Part shown: piece after piece, positions 45,840-55,639 of the stretch
Position numbering within the stretch: the first letter of the stretch is position 1
Layout: every line of letters begins with the position of its first letter
DNA from: an uncultured Clostridia bacterium
Lineage (GTDB): Bacteria > Bacillota > Clostridia > Christensenellales > CAG-314
Reading direction: 5' to 3'
Assembly: GCA_947625725.1 (NCBI GenBank)
Contig: CANQPI010000006.1
Location: 1 to 64,000, forward strand
DNA length: 64,000 bases
Position numbers and translations under genes: made by a program
Notes under the pieces: model-generated
What the model was told of the DNA's origin: nothing
The model's input: only the letters and a program-made list of their open reading frames with translations
The model's database searches: none

Positions 45840-46735
45840 CAATTTGTTCCGCGCGCGTCTTGCGTAACCATGCGGAACATCTCGCGCGAGGCGGGCGTTT
45901 GCGGCAGGTGAGGATTTGTCACCAAACAAACTTTGCGGCTGGGGAACGGTTGCTCAAACGGTATCCGAACCAATTCTCCGCGAGCAATATCCTCTCGCGC
46001 CATCGGCTCGGGTGCAAACGCCAATCCCAAACCGTTGCGCACCGTCAGTATCATCAAGTTTGCCCCGTCCGACTCGATGTCGGGCGCAAGCGTCACGCCG
46101 TAGTCGGCAAACCAATCGTTCAAAAACTGCCTCAACTGCATGCCTTTGCGCAAAGTCACAAAGGGATAGAGAAAGATCGTTTCGACGTTCAAACCCTTTT
46201 CGGCGAGAAAGGCGTACTCCTTGCCGCCTATCAACACATCCTGAAATCGCAACAGATCCGTCGTTACCATAGGTTTGTTTACCGTGCAGGGAGTAGTTAC
46301 AAACGCCAGATCCACGCGCCCGTTCTCCAAGTTGCTCACGGTGGTGTGAGTAGAACCCGTCCATATTTTGAGTTTGACCTTGGGGTATTTGTTGCGAAAT
46401 TTGTTCAAAAATTCAAACAAGTAACAAGTCAGCGCAGTGACCGTCGCCCCGATGTAGACCGTTCCGCCCTCCACGCTGCCGTTTTGTTGCAACGTTTCTT
46501 CCGCCTTGACAAGGTGATCGCAGGCAACGCTCACGTATTCGTACAGCAGTTCCCCCTCGTGAGTGAATTCCACGCCCTTTTTTGTGCGAACAAACAGCCG
46601 ACAGTTCAGTTCCGACTCCATATTTTGTATAACGCGCGTTACCGCGGGCTGGCTGGAATACAATTCTTCGGCGGCGCGCGTAATGTTTTTGTGTTTGCCC
46701 ACACAGTAAAAAATTTTGTAATATTCGTAGTTCAT
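45839..46735 (-). CDS. LysR-family transcriptional regulator
   Basis: A 298-residue regulator. The N-terminal helix-turn-helix is EYYKIFYCVGKHKNITRAAEELYSSQPAVTRVIQNMESELNCRLF in parts (residues 4-50). The rest is a periplasmic-binding-type effector domain (GGTVYIGATVTALTCYLFEFLNKFRNKYP onward). It is divergent from the malic enzyme gene across 146 bp, the usual arrangement for a LysR protein and its target. A role in controlling malate or pyruvate metabolism follows from position only. GAGG precedes the ATG. Confidence 0.92.
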   Translation of the reverse strand: MNYEYYKIFYCVGKHKNITRAAEELYSSQPAVTRVIQNMESELNCRLFVRTKKGVEFTHEGELLYEYVSVACDHLVKAEETLQQNGSVEGGTVYIGATVTALTCYLFEFLNKFRNKYPKVKLKIWTGSTHTTVSNLENGRVDLAFVTTPCTVNKPMVTTDLLRFQDVLIGGKEYAFLAEKGLNVETIFLYPFVTLRKGMQLRQFLNDWFADYGVTLAPDIESDGANLMILTVRNGLGLAFAPEPMAREDIARGELVRIPFEQPFPSRKVCLVTNPHLPQTPASREMFRMVTQDARGTN

Positions 46736-46785
46736 CTAGTCCTCTTTCATATCAAATTGTTATTACAAGCATATTATCTTATCAT

Positions 46786-46814
46786 TTTATATTATACTTC
46801 ACCAAGTTTATAAT
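46786..46814 (+). promoter_or_regulatory. Malic enzyme promoter in the lysR/malic divergent region
   Basis: TTTATA at 46786-46791, 17-bp spacer, TATAAT at 46809-46814. The A/T-rich 46736-46800 stretch contains several imperfect inverted ATTAT/ATAAT segments that could be LysR sites, but I cannot single one out. Confidence 0.6.
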
Positions 46815-46881
46815 GTAAAGGGGGAAATTTTCGATTTCTTCAAAAAAATTGCAAAAAATACCTTTTGGGAGATGTTTAACA

Positions 46882-48060
46882 ATGGATTACAGACAACTTT
46901 CGTTACAAAAACATGCCGAATGGCGAGGAAAGATCGAAACCGTTGCGCGTGTGCCTGTGGACAGCAAGGACGACCTGTCGTTGGCGTACACCCCGGGAGT
47001 GGCTGAGCCTTGCCTTGCGATACAAGCCGACGTCAACAAGAGTTTCGACCTCACGCGCCGTTGGAACACCGTACCCGTGATCACCGACGGAACGGCGGTT
47101 TTGGGGCTTGGCGACATCGGAGCGGAAGCGGGCATGCCCGTAATGGAGGGGAAGTGCGCGTTGTTCAAGGCGTTCGGTAACGTGGACGCGTTTCCCATCT
47201 GTATCCGTAGCAAAGACGCCGAGGAGATCATCAAGACAATTGAGTTGATCGCGGGTTCTTTCGGCGGTATCAATTTGGAAGATATTTCCGCGCCGCGTTG
47301 TTTCGAAATCGAAAAGCGGCTCAAACAGGATCTGGACATACCCGTTTTTCACGACGACCAACACGGCACTGCGATAGTGACCGCCGCGGCGTTGATCAAC
47401 GCTCTCAAATTGGCAAACAAGCAACTCGACCAAATCAAAGTTGTGATCAACGGTCCCGGTTCGGCGGGAATAGCCATTGCGCGTTTCCTGTTGGCGTTCG
47501 GCGTCAAAGATATTTCGCTGTGCGGTATCGACGGCTTGTTGGTGGAGGGCGATCCCTCTCTCAACCCCGCCCAACGCGAGATCGCCAAGTTGACAAACCT
47601 TTCTCGCAAGCGCGGCAGTCTTAAAGACGGTTTGGCGGGAGCGGACGTGTTGATAGGCGTGTCGGTGGGCAACTGCGTGACAAAGGATATGATCCGCGTC
47701 ATGGCGGACAAAGCCATTGTGTTTGTGTGCGCCAATCCCGTGCCCGAGATCAACCCCGTTGACGCTCTGGACGCGGGCGCGTTCATTGTGGGTACGGGTT
47801 CGTCGGAGTACGCCAACCAAATCAACAACGTGCTTGTGTTCCCCGGATTGTTCCGCGGGGCGTTGGACGTTCGCGCCGCCACGGTAAACCTCCAAATGAT
47901 GATGGCGGCTTCTCTCGGCATTGCTCAATGCGTTTCGGAGGACGAACTCGCAACAGATTACATCTTGCCCAAGGCTTGGGACAAACGCGCGCACGAGGCT
48001 GTCGCAAAGGCTGTCGCCCAAGCGGCAATCGATACGGGCGTATCCAAACTGTACAGGTAA
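46882..48060 (+). CDS. NAD(P)-dependent malic enzyme (decarboxylating)
   Basis: A 392-residue short-form malic enzyme. It has LAYTPGVAEPCLAI, VITDGTAVLGLGDIGAEAGMPVMEGKCALFKAFGNVDAFPI (catalytic Lys), NLEDISAPRCFEIE and VFHDDQHGTAIVTAAALINAL (metal ligands). The nucleotide-binding region is VVINGPGSAGIAIARFLL; its G-P-G-S-A-G form differs from the usual GxGAAG. It converts malate to pyruvate and CO2, feeding the PFOR encoded at 61672. ATG 46882 matches the family start; an earlier frame from 46849 is rejected. GGGAG lies 10 nt upstream. Confidence 0.94.
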   Translation: MDYRQLSLQKHAEWRGKIETVARVPVDSKDDLSLAYTPGVAEPCLAIQADVNKSFDLTRRWNTVPVITDGTAVLGLGDIGAEAGMPVMEGKCALFKAFGNVDAFPICIRSKDAEEIIKTIELIAGSFGGINLEDISAPRCFEIEKRLKQDLDIPVFHDDQHGTAIVTAAALINALKLANKQLDQIKVVINGPGSAGIAIARFLLAFGVKDISLCGIDGLLVEGDPSLNPAQREIAKLTNLSRKRGSLKDGLAGADVLIGVSVGNCVTKDMIRVMADKAIVFVCANPVPEINPVDALDAGAFIVGTGSSEYANQINNVLVFPGLFRGALDVRAATVNLQMMMAASLGIAQCVSEDELATDYILPKAWDKRAHEAVAKAVAQAAIDTGVSKLYR

Positions 48061-48095
48061 AATTACAAAAAAACCTACCCCATATTAGCAAAATT

Positions 48096-49268
48096 ATGAA
48101 AAAACACCGTATTTTGATCGCAATAGCAGTTATGTTCGTTTCGGCGACGATCGTTTTGGCAAGTTTTGCCGCGTGCAACAAGGAGGAGGGGCTTCCCTCG
48201 TGGGACTTGGAAACGGGACTCAAAGCCAAGTTCGACGACAACGGCAACTACGGCTATATACTCACCGTCAGCGGCAACGGTCCTATGCCCGACTACGCGC
48301 GCAAGGACGCCCCTTGGTATTCCAAGATGGGACGCGTGCAACAGATAGTGATAGAGGACGGCGTAACGCATATCGGCAGCAACAGTTTTTTCGGGTGCGC
48401 CGCCAAGCAAATAACGTTGCCCGCCAGCGTTACAAGCGCGGGAGTCAACGCGTTTTCGCCCGATAGCGTTGTGTTTGCCTACGCGTTGTTGGATTCGGGC
48501 GACGCCGATCTGTATTTGTTCAGCGAAAGCGCTCCCGTCAAAGAGGGCAACTATTGGCACTTTGTCGGCGGTCAACCTACCGCGTGGAAATTCTCCTACA
48601 AGGTCATGTTCGTCGGCAACAGTTTCACTTTCCGCGAGGACATTCCCAAACTGTTCGAACAGGCGGTAGAGAGTTTCGGCGAACTGCAACTAGACGTTAC
48701 CATGTTTGCGGAGAGCAGTTATCGCCTTGTTCAATGGGCGGACGCGTCGGATACCAACGGCAAAAAGTTGGACGCCGCGTTGCACTCTGCCGACGACTAC
48801 GACATAGTTGTGTTGCAGGAACAAAGCAACCACCCCATCAACAATTTTGCCGAGTTCGAACAGGGCGCAAAAAAACTTGCGCAAAAGATACGTTCCACTC
48901 AGCAAAATTGCCGCGTCGCGCTGTATGCCACTTGGGGCTACGACCAAAGCGATCCCAAGTCGCAGTCTATCCCGACAATGGAAGCCAAGTTGCGTTCTGC
49001 CTACGCGCGCGTTGCGCAGGAACTTGACGCCGAGGTTTCGCAGGTGGGCGCGGCATTTAGCGAGGTATTTACGCGCTATCCCGATATTGCCCTCTACAAC
49101 GAGGACAATCACCACCAAAGTTACGCGGGCGCAATGCTCGCCGCCTACGTGCATGCGGAAACATTGTTCGGTTTGGACGCGAGGGAGTGTCCCTTCGACG
49201 GGTCGTTGGATACGGCTACGGCAACGTTGCTCAAACAGGTTGCCCATTCTGTTGTAACTCAGTCTTGA
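48096..49268 (+). CDS. Lipoprotein with DUF4886/SGNH-like hydrolase domain
   Basis: A 390-residue lipoprotein (lipobox ASFAAC, Cys27). Residues about 35-130 resemble a BspA-type leucine-rich repeat pair (VQQIVIEDGVTHIGSNSFFGC and KQITLPASVTSAGVNAF). From about 165 a DUF4886 SGNH-like domain follows. The candidate nucleophile Ser is in FVGNSFTF, a block motif is VLQEQSNHP, and the C-terminal Asp/His block is EDNHHQSYAG. Members are probable esterases acting on cell-surface or dietary carbohydrates. The start ATG 48096 lacks a clear Shine-Dalgarno and lies 35 bp after the malic enzyme stop. Confidence 0.82.
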   Translation: MKKHRILIAIAVMFVSATIVLASFAACNKEEGLPSWDLETGLKAKFDDNGNYGYILTVSGNGPMPDYARKDAPWYSKMGRVQQIVIEDGVTHIGSNSFFGCAAKQITLPASVTSAGVNAFSPDSVVFAYALLDSGDADLYLFSESAPVKEGNYWHFVGGQPTAWKFSYKVMFVGNSFTFREDIPKLFEQAVESFGELQLDVTMFAESSYRLVQWADASDTNGKKLDAALHSADDYDIVVLQEQSNHPINNFAEFEQGAKKLAQKIRSTQQNCRVALYATWGYDQSDPKSQSIPTMEAKLRSAYARVAQELDAEVSQVGAAFSEVFTRYPDIALYNEDNHHQSYAGAMLAAYVHAETLFGLDARECPFDGSLDTATATLLKQVAHSVVTQS

Positions 49269-49304
49269 AAGACAGACTTATAAAATACAAACAAGGAGGA
49301 AACT

Positions 49305-51212
49305 ATGAAAAAACGCATTTGGTCTGTGGCGTTGGTCGCGCTGATGTGTTTGACGCTGTTTGCGGGTTGCGGACTTGTCAAAGGTCTGGAACGCGACATT
49401 CAGGTGACGGTGGTCGTAGAGGGCAAAACCTACGGTCCTTACACCGTCAACATCTTCAACAACGCCATTGTCCCCAATCCCCAGGAACTCGATCCGCCAC
49501 TTGTAGTTGCGGACGGCATGCGCTTTGTGGGTTGGACGGCTAAACAAAATTGGCAGGATTTGGACGAAAGCGACGTGCAGATCACTTCCAACCTGTATCT
49601 CATTCGTTACAACGAGGTCAAGGACTTTGCAGACGAGCAGGGCAACGTAACGTTATATCCCGTCGTTCGTCCGATCGTCCTCAAAGATTTGGTGGTGGCG
49701 TGGTACAACAAGGAGTCCACATCTCACCTCAATCAAGAAATCATGGACGGCTTCGAGAGCGATATGAGGGCTTTCATTGCAAGCAAGGGCTACGACGTGG
49801 ACAATCTCGACATCGAAGTGAGAGGTTACGAGGGTAACGTCGGCGCAAGTTGCGGCGCAATCAAAAAAGACGGCGACGTAGACATCATGGTAGGTTGGTC
49901 GTCTACAAGCAATCTCACGGGTACGGGCGGAATGGATCCCGCGGCGATACTCGTCAACACGGGCGACATCTACATCAATCCCGACGAGGGCGGTCGCTAT
50001 GCCGCCAAATTGCAGAACAGAGAACTTGCCAATTTGGTATATCAATGGATACTCGATACCTATCAAAAGGTGATACACCCGACAACTCTCACTCTCACCC
50101 CCTCTACCGCCGAGATCGAAGTGGGCAAATCGCAGGTATTCCAAGTGAGCGCAGAACCCTCGAACGCCAAAACGGACGTTACTTGGTCGTCAAGCGACCA
50201 AAGCGTTGCTACGGTAGACAACGGCAGAGTTACCGCCGTCGCCACGGGTACTACAACGATAACCGCAACCTCTGCCTACAACGGCAACGTCACTGCTACG
50301 GCAACGGTAACGGTAGTTGACCCCGTACCGACGGACAAGGAAACGCTCACGATCGCTTGGTACAACCTCGAAAAGACTTCGGGCTTGAACGAAACGTATA
50401 TCGCGGGATATGTTGCCGCGCTCAAAGAGTACCTCGCAAACAAGGGCTACAACGACGACAATTTGGTGCTGGTAACAAGACCCTATGAGGGCGACGTCGC
50501 AACAAGTTGCGGCACTATAATGAGTGACGGCGACGTGGATATAATGCTCGGTTGGGGCAAAAATATCGGCACAACGGGCGGCATGGCGGGACAATTTATC
50601 GACAACGTCGAAGGCGCAAAAATCAATCCCGACGTTTCGCGGTACGTAACTCGCTTGACCGACAGTTATCTTGTACGACTTGCTTTCTGGTGGACGGAAC
50701 ACACCTATATCGACGGTTTTGAGGGCGCAGAACCCGTCAAACCCATTGAAGACGGCACCAAGTTGGTAGTCGGTTGGTATTCCAAAACAGGCACTTCCGG
50801 TTTGACCGCCGACATGATGACGGCTGTTCAAACGGCGTTTACCGATTATCTCGTGTCGTTGGGCTACGATCAAACCAAGTTCCAAATTGAAATTCGCGAT
50901 ATAGGCGACGGAGGCGTAGCCGACGTAGGTAGTGCGGTCAACGCCGCAAATGACTACGACATTTTGTTCGGCATGGGCACAAACATCACTACAACGGGCA
51001 AAATCGAAGTCAAACAGGGCGAAGAAACCAATCAATACCGCAAGGACGTAATAATGGGCGGCAAAGAGCGCAATATCGCTTGGTTGGAGATGTCCCAAAG
51101 CCCCTTGGCGGAGATAATGTGGAATTGGCTGTTCGGCACCGACTCGTCGGAAGCGTGGTTGAGTTCTGCACAAGCGCAGCAAATTGGCTTCACCTATCCC
51201 GAAGCGGCTTAA
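49305..51212 (+). CDS. Lipoprotein with three binding-like lobes and a Big_2 domain
   Basis: A 635-residue lipoprotein with lipobox LFAGC (Cys22). Three homologous modules occur near residues 128-260, 343-470 and 485-620. Each opens with a WY-x(1,2)-K/E-x2-TSxL motif (VAWYNKESTSHL, IAWYNLEKTSGL, VGWYSKTGTSGL) and contains a later D-I-hydrophobic-hydrophobic-G segment (DVDIMVGW, DVDIMLGW, DYDILFGM). The module resembles a solute-binding-protein lobe. A Big_2 Ig-like domain (about 262-340, TLTPSTAEIEVGKSQVF) separates modules 1 and 2. The likely role is ligand capture at the cell surface. No ABC permease is next to it. AAGGAGG precedes the ATG. Confidence 0.8.
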   Translation: MKKRIWSVALVALMCLTLFAGCGLVKGLERDIQVTVVVEGKTYGPYTVNIFNNAIVPNPQELDPPLVVADGMRFVGWTAKQNWQDLDESDVQITSNLYLIRYNEVKDFADEQGNVTLYPVVRPIVLKDLVVAWYNKESTSHLNQEIMDGFESDMRAFIASKGYDVDNLDIEVRGYEGNVGASCGAIKKDGDVDIMVGWSSTSNLTGTGGMDPAAILVNTGDIYINPDEGGRYAAKLQNRELANLVYQWILDTYQKVIHPTTLTLTPSTAEIEVGKSQVFQVSAEPSNAKTDVTWSSSDQSVATVDNGRVTAVATGTTTITATSAYNGNVTATATVTVVDPVPTDKETLTIAWYNLEKTSGLNETYIAGYVAALKEYLANKGYNDDNLVLVTRPYEGDVATSCGTIMSDGDVDIMLGWGKNIGTTGGMAGQFIDNVEGAKINPDVSRYVTRLTDSYLVRLAFWWTEHTYIDGFEGAEPVKPIEDGTKLVVGWYSKTGTSGLTADMMTAVQTAFTDYLVSLGYDQTKFQIEIRDIGDGGVADVGSAVNAANDYDILFGMGTNITTTGKIEVKQGEETNQYRKDVIMGGKERNIAWLEMSQSPLAEIMWNWLFGTDSSEAWLSSAQAQQIGFTYPEAA

Positions 51213-51228
51213 CTAAGGAGGTAGCAAA

Positions 51229-53604
51229 ATGTATCTCAAAAAGAAATTACTCAATGTATCGGCAATACTTTGCTATGTGTTCACGGCGTTGTGGATAGTG
51301 ACGGCGGCATGCTTCTTTGCGCTGTCAAACAACCTGTATTGGATGTTCTTTGCGTTCGCCCTCGTCAGTCTTGTAGACGGCTTTGTGCTCAGGTCGGTAG
51401 CGGATCAAATCGACGGTACGGATCTGCCGCGCAAATTGCAGATCGAGTTGCTTGTCGCTTGGATAGCGTCGATAGTTTGCCCTCCCGCCTTTGTGTGCGC
51501 GGCTATCGCCTATTTCCGCAAAAAGCAAGACGACTTTCCCTCTCCCGAAAAGGAACGCCCCGTTTCGCAACCCTCTCCCCAAGGCAACAAACGCTTTTAC
51601 CGTAGCAGATGTTTCATTGTGATGTGCGCGGCTCTCGGCGCGGTGTTGCTGTTCAGTTTTTGCGGAATGTGTTTCGAAACGGTGGGATTTTCCGTCAAAG
51701 TAACCGACGGCACGCTCACGAGCGAGATGACTCACGCCTACAACGACGGCAAAATTAACGGCGAAGAATTTACCTTCGACGGCGACACGACCTACTCCTA
51801 CACAATGTACAAACCCAACACGGCAACGGAAGAAACTCCCGCGCCCGTGGTATTTGTGTTGCCGGGCTTTACTCGTACCAAAGCCACAATGACTCAGTAC
51901 GCGTTGGAGTTTGCGCGCAGAGGAGCGGTGGCGTTTACGCTGGACCCCGGCGGACAGGGTAGCACGACGGAACCGTCCACAAACGGCGCAAACGGCATAG
52001 AGTACTTGGTGCAGTACGTCTACAACAACACGGACGACTTCAAGTTCTGCGACAAAAACAATTTCGGCGCAATGGGTCACAGTGCGGGCGGCGGCAACAT
52101 TACCACGCTTGCGCAGGATATGGCGGGAGAAGTTTTTCGTAGGACGGATGAGAACGACAAGCGTGTTGAAAGCGTTATCAAGGCGATTTATATTTCCGGC
52201 TATATCAAACAATCCTCTGCCAACCGCTACAAAAATTTCCGTTGCAACGCGGCAATGTCCTACGCCTACTATGACGAGGGATCGTTCCGCTATCAAAGCG
52301 ACGACGAATCTTTCGAAGTAGTCAGTTTGCGCTTCATCAACGAAGTCAACGGCGAAAACAACGGCTACACCACGGTGGAGTACGACCACGATTACGGCAG
52401 CATGGCGGACGGCACTTACCGCGTCGTCCACCGCGAAAAAATCAATCACTGCTTTGAAATGTACGACGCTACGAGCATTGCCAACACGATCGACTTTTTC
52501 GACGTGGCGTTGGGGCTGGATAGCGGTATCGGCGGCGGCAATCAAATTTGGTTCGGCAAGGAGTTCTTCAACGGACTTGCGCTTGCCGCGGCGTTTGCCT
52601 TTGTAATAGGTTTGTGCGGCGTGTTGATGATGACGCCGATATTTTCCTCGCTCAAACGCAAACAGACGGAATCTGTCGGCGAAACGGGCGAAATACTCAG
52701 TTCTCCGACGGTGCAGTCCGCGCCGCAAAGCGTCGCTCACAAGGTGATATTCTGGCTGTGCATGATAACGACCGCGGTGATCGCTTGTTTGGACTACATT
52801 CCGTTGGCAAATTTGTCAATTCAGATCTTCCCGACGCACGATTCGGCAAGCGTGTACACGTTTACCTTCCCCGCGCGCATGGTCAACGCGATATTACTTT
52901 GGGCGGCGATCAACGGCGCGATAGGCTTGGTGCTGTTCTTCGGTACGACCGCTATCGAAAATCTCTACGAATTCATCAAGTTCAAAGTTACGGGCAAAAC
53001 GCCCAACTACGATTGGAACAAATTCAAAGAGATAAAGATCGGCGGCAACAAGTGGTACGGAGTGCTGTTCAACGTTCTCAAAACGATTTTGATGGCGTTT
53101 GTTATGTTCGGCGCGTTCTACTTTCTGCTGCAAATATGCTATTGGTGCTTCCACCAAGATTTCCGCTTTATGTTGGTGTCGGCTTCGCCGCTCAACGCGC
53201 GCATGTTTGTTACCGCGTTGGAGTACATGCCGATAATCTTCGTATTCTACATTTCCAACTCCATACGCGTCAATTGCAGTATCGCTCGCGAGGGCTGGAA
53301 AGAATGGAAAGTAATGCTCGTATCCGCGCTTGCAAACAGTATCGGTTTGGCGTTTATTCTGCTGATAAACTACGTTTGTTTCTTTGCGACGGGCGCGCCC
53401 TACTACGGATATTGGGGCAACCATCAAGAGATATGGCTGTTTGTCAACATGGTGTTCGGCTTGGTCGTTATGATGTTTATTCTTCCGATATTCAACCGCA
53501 TCAGTTACAAGCAGACGGGCAATGTGTGGACGGGCGCAATAGCCTGGTGCATGATCTTCATAATGATGACCGTTTCGGCTTCGGTCAGTTACATTCCGAT
53601 GTAG
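51229..53604 (+). CDS. Polytopic membrane protein with external alpha/beta hydrolase domain
   Basis: A 791-residue protein. Two membrane helices open it (about 12-50), then another near 125-145. An alpha/beta-hydrolase domain follows (about 165-435), with FVLPGFTRTKATMTQYALEFARRGAVAFTLDPGGQG and nucleophile elbow GHSAGGGN near residues 283-290. The catalytic acid and His are probably in the DHDYGSM and INHCFEMYD regions. The C-terminal half has about seven more helices. It follows the three-lobed lipoprotein by 16 bp with AAGGAGG upstream, so the two are probably co-transcribed. The substrate is unknown; a role in processing lipids or peptides at the membrane is inference. Confidence 0.82.
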   Translation: MYLKKKLLNVSAILCYVFTALWIVTAACFFALSNNLYWMFFAFALVSLVDGFVLRSVADQIDGTDLPRKLQIELLVAWIASIVCPPAFVCAAIAYFRKKQDDFPSPEKERPVSQPSPQGNKRFYRSRCFIVMCAALGAVLLFSFCGMCFETVGFSVKVTDGTLTSEMTHAYNDGKINGEEFTFDGDTTYSYTMYKPNTATEETPAPVVFVLPGFTRTKATMTQYALEFARRGAVAFTLDPGGQGSTTEPSTNGANGIEYLVQYVYNNTDDFKFCDKNNFGAMGHSAGGGNITTLAQDMAGEVFRRTDENDKRVESVIKAIYISGYIKQSSANRYKNFRCNAAMSYAYYDEGSFRYQSDDESFEVVSLRFINEVNGENNGYTTVEYDHDYGSMADGTYRVVHREKINHCFEMYDATSIANTIDFFDVALGLDSGIGGGNQIWFGKEFFNGLALAAAFAFVIGLCGVLMMTPIFSSLKRKQTESVGETGEILSSPTVQSAPQSVAHKVIFWLCMITTAVIACLDYIPLANLSIQIFPTHDSASVYTFTFPARMVNAILLWAAINGAIGLVLFFGTTAIENLYEFIKFKVTGKTPNYDWNKFKEIKIGGNKWYGVLFNVLKTILMAFVMFGAFYFLLQICYWCFHQDFRFMLVSASPLNARMFVTALEYMPIIFVFYISNSIRVNCSIAREGWKEWKVMLVSALANSIGLAFILLINYVCFFATGAPYYGYWGNHQEIWLFVNMVFGLVVMMFILPIFNRISYKQTGNVWTGAIAWCMIFIMMTVSASVSYIPM

Positions 53605-53637
53605 CGCGATCGGTCGTTTTTTCTCCCTTTTGGAAAT

Positions 53638-53665
53638 CCGCGGCTTTATGCCGCGGTTTCTTTTT
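53638..53665 (+). terminator. Terminator after the hydrolase gene
   Basis: CCGCGGC-TTTAT-GCCGCGG followed by TTTCTTTTT. The remaining A/T-rich DNA to dnaG (53666-53849) contains an inverted repeat TTTTGTTAA...TTAACAAAT (53764-53796) and only weak promoter-like boxes. Confidence 0.8.
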
Positions 53666-53849
53666 GGGTAAAAAAATTTTTTCGAGGTAATTATTTTTTA
53701 TTTTTAGGGGAATTTTGATATTTTTAGGGTATTTAATAATGGAAAATAGGCGCTGAAAAGAAATTTTGTTAAAATTTGCATTTTTGCTTAACAAATTTCG
53801 CAGTCGAAAGTATTCAATTTGTACAACGCGCAGAGCGCAGAGGGAAACA

Positions 53850-55619
53850 ATGGGTGATTTTTATGACTTTGTTCTACAAGTAAAGAGCAGCAACGACATT
53901 GTGGACGTTATCGGCAGTTATCTCGAATTGCGCCGCAAAGGAGCAAATTTTATGGCGCGCTGTCCTTTCCACGGCGAAAAAACGCCTAGTTTCAGCGTTA
54001 GTCGCAATTTGCAAATTTTCAAATGTTTCGGTTGCGGCGAAAGCGGCGACGTCGTCAAGTTTGTGCAAAAGTACGAGTCTTGCACCTTTTGGGAGGCGTT
54101 GGAAATTCTCGCCAAGCGCGCGGGCGTTCCTCTGCCCGAGTTCGGACCCAACCACGACGAGGCGCAGTACGCCGAGCGCAAAAGAAAACGCGACCTCTAT
54201 TTGAGTATTTGCAAGGAAACGGCAAAATTCTATTGGCGCGCCTACCGCGACGAACGAGGCGTCGTTGCCCGTCAGTACATGCAGGAGCGCGGCTTCGACA
54301 GAGAAACCGTCAACAAATTCGGCATAGGCTACTCTCCCGACGGATATTCTTTGGCTGTTTATCTCCGCTCCAAGGGCTTTGCCATGGAAGATTGCGCCAA
54401 ATGCGGCGTGTTGATAATGGGCAGGCGCGGAGCGATCGACGCGCTTAACGGCAGGTTGATAATACCCATTTTCAACATGCAGGGGCAAGTGATAGCCTTT
54501 GGCGGGCGCGGTCTGGACGAGTACGCGATTTCTCGCGGCAAGTACAAAAACACCGCCGAAACGCAACTGTTTATCAAAAAGGACAATTTGTTCGCCATCA
54601 ATATAGCCAAGGAGCAAAAGCAACAAACGTCGTTGAAATACCTGGTGGTGGTAGAGGGCTACATGGACGTAATCGCAATGTATCAGGCGGGTTTTCGCGG
54701 CGCGGTCGCCAGCATGGGCACATCTCTCACCGAACAGCAAGCCAAATGGCTCTCGCGCCTGTCCGACACGGTGTACATCTGTTACGACGGCGACGCCGCC
54801 GGGCAAAAAGCCACCGTGCGCGGAATGGACATTCTGGACAAGGCGGGGCTGGAAGTGCGCGTCGTCACCGTCCCCGAAAACCTCGATCCGGACGAATACA
54901 TCAAGAAATACGGCAAAGAGGCGTTTGAGGAGTTGATACGCGCGGCATTGCCGTTGCCCGACTACAAGTTGCATTTGTTGGACGAGGCTTTCCCGATAGA
55001 CAGTCCCGACGTCGCGGTGCGCAACGACGCGCTGCCCAAGTACGTCAAAGGAGCGTTGAACATGTTGCGCGTTTTGGACGACGCGCGCCAAGCGCGTTAC
55101 ATCACGGCGGTATCTCTCAAAACGGGCTATTCCGAAGATTACTTTCGGCGCAAGTTGGCGCAAAGAGAAACCGACGTGCCGCAAATTGTCGGCGGCAACC
55201 TCGTTCGCGAGGACAAAGCCAAGTACTTTGTCGCTTCTTGCATGCTTTTCGGCGAGGATTACGCCTCGATAGAGGACAAGCCCCTGTGCAACTCGGCGTT
55301 TTTGTCCGATTTGTACGATTATTTGTTGGATTGCGTTTCCAAGGGGGTCAAGCCCTCGCCCGACATGTTGTACACCGTCTGTCCCAACGCCACCGACGAA
55401 CAGTACAACGAAATTATCGACGTGGACTTTGACCGCGCAAGATACAGTATCAACAAGCGTTATTTTGAGGAGTGTAAACGCCTTTTGACGGCGGAAAAAC
55501 TCCTTATCAAACGCGACGAATTGATGAACGAAATCAAAAAAGACCCGAGCGACGCTCGTTTGTTGGACGAACTTGCCGCGCTCAGCAAGCAGATTGCCGA
55601 TTTGCGGCAAACTGTTTGA
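53850..55619 (+). CDS. dnaG: DNA primase DnaG
   Basis: A 589-residue primase. The CHC2 zinc finger is C38-x2-H41-x17-C59-x2-C62 (CPFHGEKTPSF ... FKCFGCGESGD). The RNA-polymerase/TOPRIM core has VVVEGYMDVIAMYQAGF near residues 266-282 and YICYDGDAAGQKA near 309-321. The C-terminal helical part binds the helicase. It makes primers for replication. GAGGGAAACA precedes ATG 53850; the longer frame from 53766 is not used. rpoD follows after 20 bp, the macromolecular synthesis operon order of Bacillota. Confidence 0.96.
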   Translation: MGDFYDFVLQVKSSNDIVDVIGSYLELRRKGANFMARCPFHGEKTPSFSVSRNLQIFKCFGCGESGDVVKFVQKYESCTFWEALEILAKRAGVPLPEFGPNHDEAQYAERKRKRDLYLSICKETAKFYWRAYRDERGVVARQYMQERGFDRETVNKFGIGYSPDGYSLAVYLRSKGFAMEDCAKCGVLIMGRRGAIDALNGRLIIPIFNMQGQVIAFGGRGLDEYAISRGKYKNTAETQLFIKKDNLFAINIAKEQKQQTSLKYLVVVEGYMDVIAMYQAGFRGAVASMGTSLTEQQAKWLSRLSDTVYICYDGDAAGQKATVRGMDILDKAGLEVRVVTVPENLDPDEYIKKYGKEAFEELIRAALPLPDYKLHLLDEAFPIDSPDVAVRNDALPKYVKGALNMLRVLDDARQARYITAVSLKTGYSEDYFRRKLAQRETDVPQIVGGNLVREDKAKYFVASCMLFGEDYASIEDKPLCNSAFLSDLYDYLLDCVSKGVKPSPDMLYTVCPNATDEQYNEIIDVDFDRARYSINKRYFEECKRLLTAEKLLIKRDELMNEIKKDPSDARLLDELAALSKQIADLRQTV

Positions 55620-55639
55620 CATAAACAACAGGAGGAACA

